Assembly: GCA_003586115.2 (NCBI GenBank)
Contig: QVOM02000103.1
Coordinates: 1,116,001-1,180,000 of the forward strand
Length of the DNA: 64,000 nucleotides
Source of the DNA: Salvator merianae
Lineage: Eukaryota > Chordata > Lepidosauria > Squamata > Teiidae
Direction of reading: 5' to 3'
Below, one piece after another: positions 10,181 through 64,000 of this stretch (the stretch's first letter is position 1; each line of letters opens with the position of its first letter). A model generated the notes under the pieces. The model saw nothing but the letters and a program-made list of their open reading frames with translations. It was not told the origin of the DNA and ran no database searches. The position numbers and the translations under genes were made by a program.

Positions 10181-11365
10181 AACAAATCATTCCTGGTAGT
10201 TATACTTGCCCATGTTTGAGCAAATGTGTGGTTTGACTTATTTGCTCCTAATTCTTTGCGAAACAGTTACATACCTTTATCAGTGCTGTCCAAAGTTTGT
10301 TTCCCTGGCTTTTCACTCATTTGTAGTATTTCAGATTGATTCCCACGTGCAACAGTGCAGGGAGATGTCTGATTAATGGGGTAATGCAGGGCACAGTGAT
10401 ACAGGTCTGAGGTATGGGTTGTGAAAACAGGTGGCCAAGACGAGGCAAAACAGAAGGAAATTGAAGACATGGGACAGAGAGAAAGCATGTGGGTATATTG
10501 ATCATGGGAAAGAAAGTGAGTGAGTCTTATGCAGGCATATCTCAGTTACCTTTGTTTATTAAGGGCAGGTCTTATTTTCTGGAAATAAGAAATATATTTT
10601 TAAAATATTTCACTTTTTATGCTGTTTTTTTTTTTAAGCCAACAGACCTCAATACTGAGGCTGACTTGTATTAAAGAGTGCTGTCAGCTCAGCTGACCAA
10701 TGGCCCAGTGGCATCAGCTTTACTCCCCTGAGATACTTTAATGGAAAGTAAGAGAGCTGAATTTGGGATATTTTGCACTGCAAAGCACCTGCCCTGTCAC
10801 TGGAAAATTACAATTCTCCCAATAGTTTAGCTCTCTCTTCCGAATCTTTAAAAATGTTAACCCTCTCAGGAAGGTTTAAATCCAGTTTCACTGTATATCC
10901 ACAGCTTCCCTTTTGTCATTAATGAAGCCTGTCCTCTTAGGCTAGTTGACGAACGGTACTGTTCTGACATTTGTAATTTTGTTAGAATTTTAGCATTTGA
11001 ATCCTTTATCATTTTAACTGTATGTGCCTCAGAATTGTATAATAAAGGGCAGGATGTAAATAAGTAAATAATAAGTTGATTTTGCATCAGGTGCATACAG
11101 AACTGAACCTCAACAAAACTAACCCCTGATCTTTTGCAAACCCCTCTCCCCTACCCCTTTGTCTCCATGACTTGTTTTTTCACTTTGCATATACATCTGC
11201 TAGCCATGGTGCAAAGCCCAGAATCTGTAAGACCTCCCCCACCAACGTGAAAGAAACCAGTCCTTTCCATCCTTCTTGCATTCGAGTTCTTCTGGTCTGC
11301 TGGAACCAGGCAGTTATCGCTGACTGTAGCGCACATGGATCACTCGCCATATACGCCCTAAACCT
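10181..11365. other. Intergenic, no gene seen
   Basis: No exon is visible. At about 10970-11075 there is a short LINE-like tail ('ataataaagggcaggatgtaaataagtaaataa'). Confidence 0.4.
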
Positions 11366-11367
11366 GA

Positions 11368-11545
11368 GAAGGAACATAAGAGGAACCCAGATGGCTGAGG
11401 CACCAGCCCATCTAGTCCAGCATCCCGTCTCACACAGTGGCCCACCAGTTGCTTCTGGGCATTCTCAAGCAGAAGACGACGGCAAAACCTTCACCTGCTT
11501 GGTTCCCTGCGAATGGCCTTTAGAGGCGTCCTGCTCGTCAGCAGG
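11368..11545 (+). mobile_element. SINE fragment ('cccatctagtccagcatcc' type)
   Basis: The text AGGAACATAAGAGGAACC .. CCCATCTAGTCCAGCATCCC .. CACACAGTGGCCCACCAGTTG is a repeat found in very many squamate and other sauropsid sequences. The left end with the polymerase III promoter is missing or degenerate. Confidence 0.6.
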
Positions 11546-11559
11546 TCTTCGGCCGCGAT

Positions 11560-12181
11560 AAACATGCGCGGGTGACGCTCTACCCGACTTATTAGCTACT
11601 GCGGCTGCAGTTGCTTCCTCCCCCACAGAGCCTCAGCGCCTGGTGGTTCTGAAGCTGGATTTGGGCAGACTATCCCAGACCGGACGAATATCGGAATGCG
11701 TATTTTGAAGGAGAAGGAGAGCCAAATAATTCTCTTTCCCGGAGAAATAAAACAAAGATCCCGAATGCTTCCGTTTCCATTCGTGGAAGCTACACGGAGT
11801 TTTACTTTTGTCCCCAAAGCACGAAAGCGTTATACGCCCTCCAGATACCTGCCCGTAAGTTACACCCTCCCACTTTAGCTGCTATAACGAAGGAAATAGA
11901 CGACAAAGAACCTCCGCCCGCACTCAGGCCCCTTTCTGCTGCTATATTGCTTCGCGCTTGATAAGGACTTTCCCTTCCCGCCCGCTTAGCCAAGAACGCC
12001 TATAAACCGGGGGAGCGGTACACGTTTTCCGCCTGGGCGGCCCTTCCTGCGTCGCCCTCCTCCTGTACCCGGAGGTATGCGTAGGTAGGGAGGAAGCAGG
12101 ATCTTTAATTTCATCCCCCGTGGCAGGATTTGCTCGGGCTTACTCACGCGAACCCACCGAGGAAGAGAAGCGGACAGCTCC
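11560..12181 (+). promoter_or_regulatory. SEL1L3 CpG-rich promoter region and 5' UTR
   Basis: GC- and CpG-content rises well above that of the flanks and drops again after exon 1. TATAAA lies at 12001-12006 and a GC box (GGGCGG) at 12035-12040, about 180 and 140 bases before the start codon. The transcription start is unknown; a start near 12030 would be consistent with the TATA-like site. Open minus-strand frames here are by-products of base composition. Confidence 0.55.
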
Positions 12182-60717
<48,536 letters not shown>

Positions 60718-60766
60718 GTAAGTTTTTGGTATTGTTATAAAATTGAAAAAATGGCCGCGAGATGTA

Positions 60767-61112
60767 GGGCCTTTTTGCACTTACCTGCAGGAACATCATT
60801 TCTGCACCCAGATGATGCTGTAGCTGTCTTGAAGCTGCCTGAGCTCTGCCTGGGCTGTTTCTGCTGTGAACAACGCAAGCTTACCAGAAGCACAAAGAAT
60901 AGCCTGGGAATGTTGTCTTCGGACTTCTTCTGGGTGCTGTGTTGGAAGGGGGCGTGGACTGCGTGACCGTGGCTGCGCATTCATTTGCAGTTTCCAAATC
61001 ACCTTGCAAAGTCTGAACCTGATGCTCAGGCTCTGCAATGGTGATCCGTTGCAGTCATTCACATTTTATGCGCTGCTGGAACTGTATAGAATGTTCCAGC
61101 AGGCAAAATGCA
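60767..61112. mobile_element. Family-A-like element, right end lost
   Basis: The left end is GGGCCTTTTTGCACTTACC. The interior ('gtctgaacctgatgctcagg', 'cttctgggtgctgtg') is shared, inverted, with 62607-63065. It runs directly into the next element at about 61114. Confidence 0.55.
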
Positions 61113-61113
61113 A

Positions 61114-61545
61114 GGTTGTTTTTGCACTTTTGACCTTAGAACAGGATAATCATCCTGTCCCAGTGTGGAATTGACCACACAGTGTGGACAACGTCTGCGT
61201 TGTGTGGCCATATCCATAAAGATCAGCAGGACACCAGCATTCGTGGCACAAATGCTGGTGTCGTGTGCTCGATCTTCACCCTGACAGCAGCCGGGAAATG
61301 TCTGGCTGCTGCCATGGTGACCAGCAGCACCACAGAGGTGCAGCTGCTGTGTGTGGCATGGCCATGCATTCAAAGTGTGAACGCACTTGACCCGGGGCTG
61401 GATGTCAGCTCCTGGTCAAGCTGTGAAACACTAATTTGTGCACCACAGCTATCCGTGATCGGAGGCAGCACTTTGCTAGCAAGTGCGGAGGCACTTGGCT
61501 AGCAAGCATCCCTGACATTCACTAGTTCAAACTGCCAACAGGCCC
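61114..61545. mobile_element. Family-A DNA transposon
   Basis: The left end is near GTTGTTTTTGCACTTTTGACC and the right end, inverted, is GGCCTGTTGGCAGTTTG. Subterminal AGAACAGGATAATCATCCTG is present. The interior 'cagccgggaaatgtctggctgctgccatggtgacc' is typical. Confidence 0.6.
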
Positions 61546-62606
61546 CAAATGGCCCCAACATACCTTGATCTTGACCACCCTGGAATTGTCTACATAGGCA
61601 ATTCTAGTCCAGTAAATGTGAACCAGGCTTAAATATCAAACATAGAAGGCTAACATTTCTAGATATTGCTGTTTTATCTTTTTTATGTTCATGCAAATTA
61701 TACCAGCAACACCAAATTGTGCAGAGTGGTAAAAATAGAAACGCACAGAGAAGAACTTTAAATGCACCACTCAACATGCAGGGGAAATAGGCATCAGAAA
61801 GACAGAAGCTGCTCAATGCAAACAAGTGTAAAGTGATACAGTTGGAGCAAAAAATCCTTACTCTCTATGGCTCCCATGCATCTGCTCTAAAAATCTTCAT
61901 CTCCTACAGACAGTGCAATCTCATTTTCTAAGAACAGTATTTGGGGTACCTCATTGCATTCCAAACACAGAACTTCAACCAGAGGCAGAATTGATATATT
62001 TGCCAGCAAGAACCTGGATCTTCACATTTAAATTTAATAGCTGGCTGAAGCTTGCTTTTTCTGGTCTCTTCTGTGTTTATTGATATTTTCCATCCATGGT
62101 AGATAAAATCTATTGATGAGGAACTTCTGCAGTTGGGCCTCTCCACATTTGCTGTGCTGGTTTTGGGTTGGCAAAAAGCCGGAAAACAATTAGGGAATGT
62201 GTTTGGGTTCCAAAATGACAACACCCAGCTTCAAGGAAAATTCATGTCTAATACCATCTTTTGCCCTGCACAGTATTTAAGCCTTTTTTGTGTTCCTAAC
62301 CGAAAAAAGAACATTTACTTTGGTATGTTTTAATGTCTTGCCAAAGGCGAAACTAGATGGGAGATACAAGAAGAAATATCCCTCACTAAGAGGATTTGCC
62401 CATGATAACTACCTAGACTAATTGCCCATGATAACTAGAGACTATTGCTATACCATTAGCAGGCAGGCAAGTGTGAACAGACCCTATAATAAAACAGTGG
62501 TAGCATAACTATGCATCCATGTTTTAAATGCCTCCACTATTAGAACAGTTCTAGTGAGGGTTTTATAGTGTAGTAAACATCTGTTTTGTCTTAGAGAAAA
62601 AAGTAA

Positions 62607-63065
62607 GGCCAGGTTCACTCTTATCTCTGGAAAATTGTATATGAATACAATTCCAGGCCGGACGGTTCAGGTGCAGTTTGGGCCATTCGTATTTTGCACA
62701 CCGAAACATCCCCATCCTGTTCCAACAGCACGCAAAATGCAAATGACCAGAACGGATCGCTACTACAGAGCCCAAACCTCAGGTCCGGGCTTTACAGAAC
62801 GATCTGGAAACTGCAAATGATTGCGCAGCTGCAGTCATGCAGCCCATGCCCCCTTACCACACAGCACCTAGAAGAGGTGCAAAGACACCGTTCCTGGGCT
62901 GTTCTTCGTGCTTCAGGTAAGCCTATGCACAACATTTAAGTTGTTCACAGCAAGAACAGCCCAGGGAGGACTCAGGCAGCTTCAAGACTACTGCGATGGC
63001 TGGGTGCAGATGTGACATTCCAGGAGACCTGTGGGACATTCCTGCAGGTAAGTGCAAAAAGACCC
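62607..63065. mobile_element. Family-A-like element with TAA duplication
   Basis: The left end is GGCCAGGTTCACTCTTATC and the inverted right end is GGGTCTTTTTGCACTTACC. TAA on both sides (62604-62606, 63066-63068). It is the inverted relative of 60767-61112, so the two belong to one subfamily. Confidence 0.75.
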
Positions 63066-64000
63066 TAAGAATCCTATAGAAAGTCCAAGCAGAGAAACCT
63101 CCTCAAGTGACTTTTGATGTTGCAGGAAGAATACTATTTTTCTCATTTCAACATGAGACACACTCACATCATATTTTCTGCTTATAAAGCACGCCACGAT
63201 TAATTTTTTGTCAGTTTCAAAAGGTGTTTCTGAACAAGTGTTATACAGGCATGCAAGATCCTTTGTCAAAATGTTTCGAAGGGATATCAGAATTACAAAA
63301 GAGGTTGGCAGTTTAAGTGGTGATTGTTATTCAACCCTAAACCCGGTGTAGTTAAGGTTCTCTGTGAGTATGAAAGTTCTGAATATCATCAGCTGGCTTT
63401 AACCTGTTCTTAAGCAGTACTAAGCAAAAGCATTCCATTAGGATTTCTTTCTCTTTTCTTTTTTTTAAAACTTAGTAGACAATTAACAAGGCAAGGTAAT
63501 GAGTAACAGGAAGAGCTAATTCCTTTACAGCTCTTACGGTGCTCATCTTTTGGCGCTGTCTAAAGAACTGTATAATCGGTGTGATGGTTTTACAGTGCAA
63601 TCTCAAAGTTACCTACCACTCAGATTACTGCCACTTACTTAAAAATCTCATTGAAAATCCATCGAGAGAAAAAAGGATTTCTTCAATTACATATTGCACC
63701 ACAGAAGAAATTAGCTAATTGTTTACATAGCTGTTTACATATAGCTGACTGTTTACCCTGTTGTTGGGAATTTAAATGACAAAAACAAACAAAAAAACTA
63801 TTTCAGAAAGTTCAGAATAATGAATAAACTATTTCTTCCCAAAAGGAGATGTTGGCTACTCAAGGGTAATCAAGATTAACACAATCTAAGAAATTTAGGC
63901 ATAACTCATTTTCCTCTAAAGATATGGAATTAAATGAACAAGAATGGAACAGGAACACTAGCATATGGAAAAACTGCCCAGCTACCACCTCTAAACCAGT

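Larger units (their letters stand above)
60718..64000 (+). other. SEL1L3: SEL1L3 intron 23 or 3' flank
   Basis: No convincing terminal exon (phase-1 start, polar Pro/Ser/Asp-rich tail, stop) was found. It contains family-A elements at 60767-61112, about 61114-61545 and 62607-63065. The stretches 61546-62606 and 63066-64000 are otherwise unassigned. The piece around 63590-63660 ('cagtgcaatctcaaagttac..') resembles a repeat tail. Confidence 0.55.

Noticed and set aside
63246..63318. Another candidate terminal exon after GTTATACAG ending in LQKRLAV-stop
   Set aside because: The acceptor lacks a good pyrimidine tract and there is no similarity to the known tail.
63531..63717. Candidate last SEL1L3 exon after TTCCTTTACAG with about 61 open codons
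   Set aside because: The phase fits, but the encoded sequence is unlike the polar tail of known SEL1L3, and part of the DNA ('cagtgcaatctcaaagttac') looks like a repeat tail.

Overview
The window is nuclear DNA of a vertebrate, most likely a squamate reptile (lizard, gecko or snake). The evidence is a spliced vertebrate gene with GT..AG introns, BovB LINE fragments, reptile-style tRNA-derived SINEs, L1 and CR1/L2-like LINE remnants, many short inverted-repeat DNA transposons and abundant microsatellites. There is no bacterial or viral gene organisation, and nearly all the long ORFs are chance reading frames inside repeats.

Two protein-coding genes are supported, arranged head to head. At the left edge, on the minus strand, is the first coding exon of SMIM20 (1427-1535), a small mitochondrial inner-membrane factor for cytochrome c oxidase assembly; the rest of that gene lies off the left edge. 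On the plus strand is SEL1L3, with 23 coding exons from 12182 to 60717. All 22 joins keep the reading frame, giving about 1056 codons: an N-terminal hydrophobic leader, a cysteine-containing luminal region, a LamG-like stretch, a series of Sel1-type helical repeats and a C-terminal transmembrane helix. The last coding exon, which encodes the short cytoplasmic tail, was not found. It is either beyond 64000 or too diverged to recognise.

Layout: 1-1426 SMIM20 intron 1; 1427-1535 SMIM20 exon 1; 1536-12181 intergenic, filled with repeats, with a CpG-rich SEL1L3 promoter region at about 11560-12181; 12182-60717 SEL1L3 coding exons and introns; 60718-64000 the last visible intron or 3' flank.

The introns are a dense record of transposition. 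One small family with GGGCC termini and 3-bp target duplications (PIF/Harbinger-like by inference) has at least a dozen copies. Several elements are nested, and in two cases the empty site can be read from a related copy in the same window. Two hAT-type elements have perfect 8-bp duplications, and two truncated L1 insertions have 12- and 19-bp duplications. I found no new enzymatic or defence system. The most useful results are the SMIM20 exon, the SEL1L3 gene model and the precisely delimited mobile elements.
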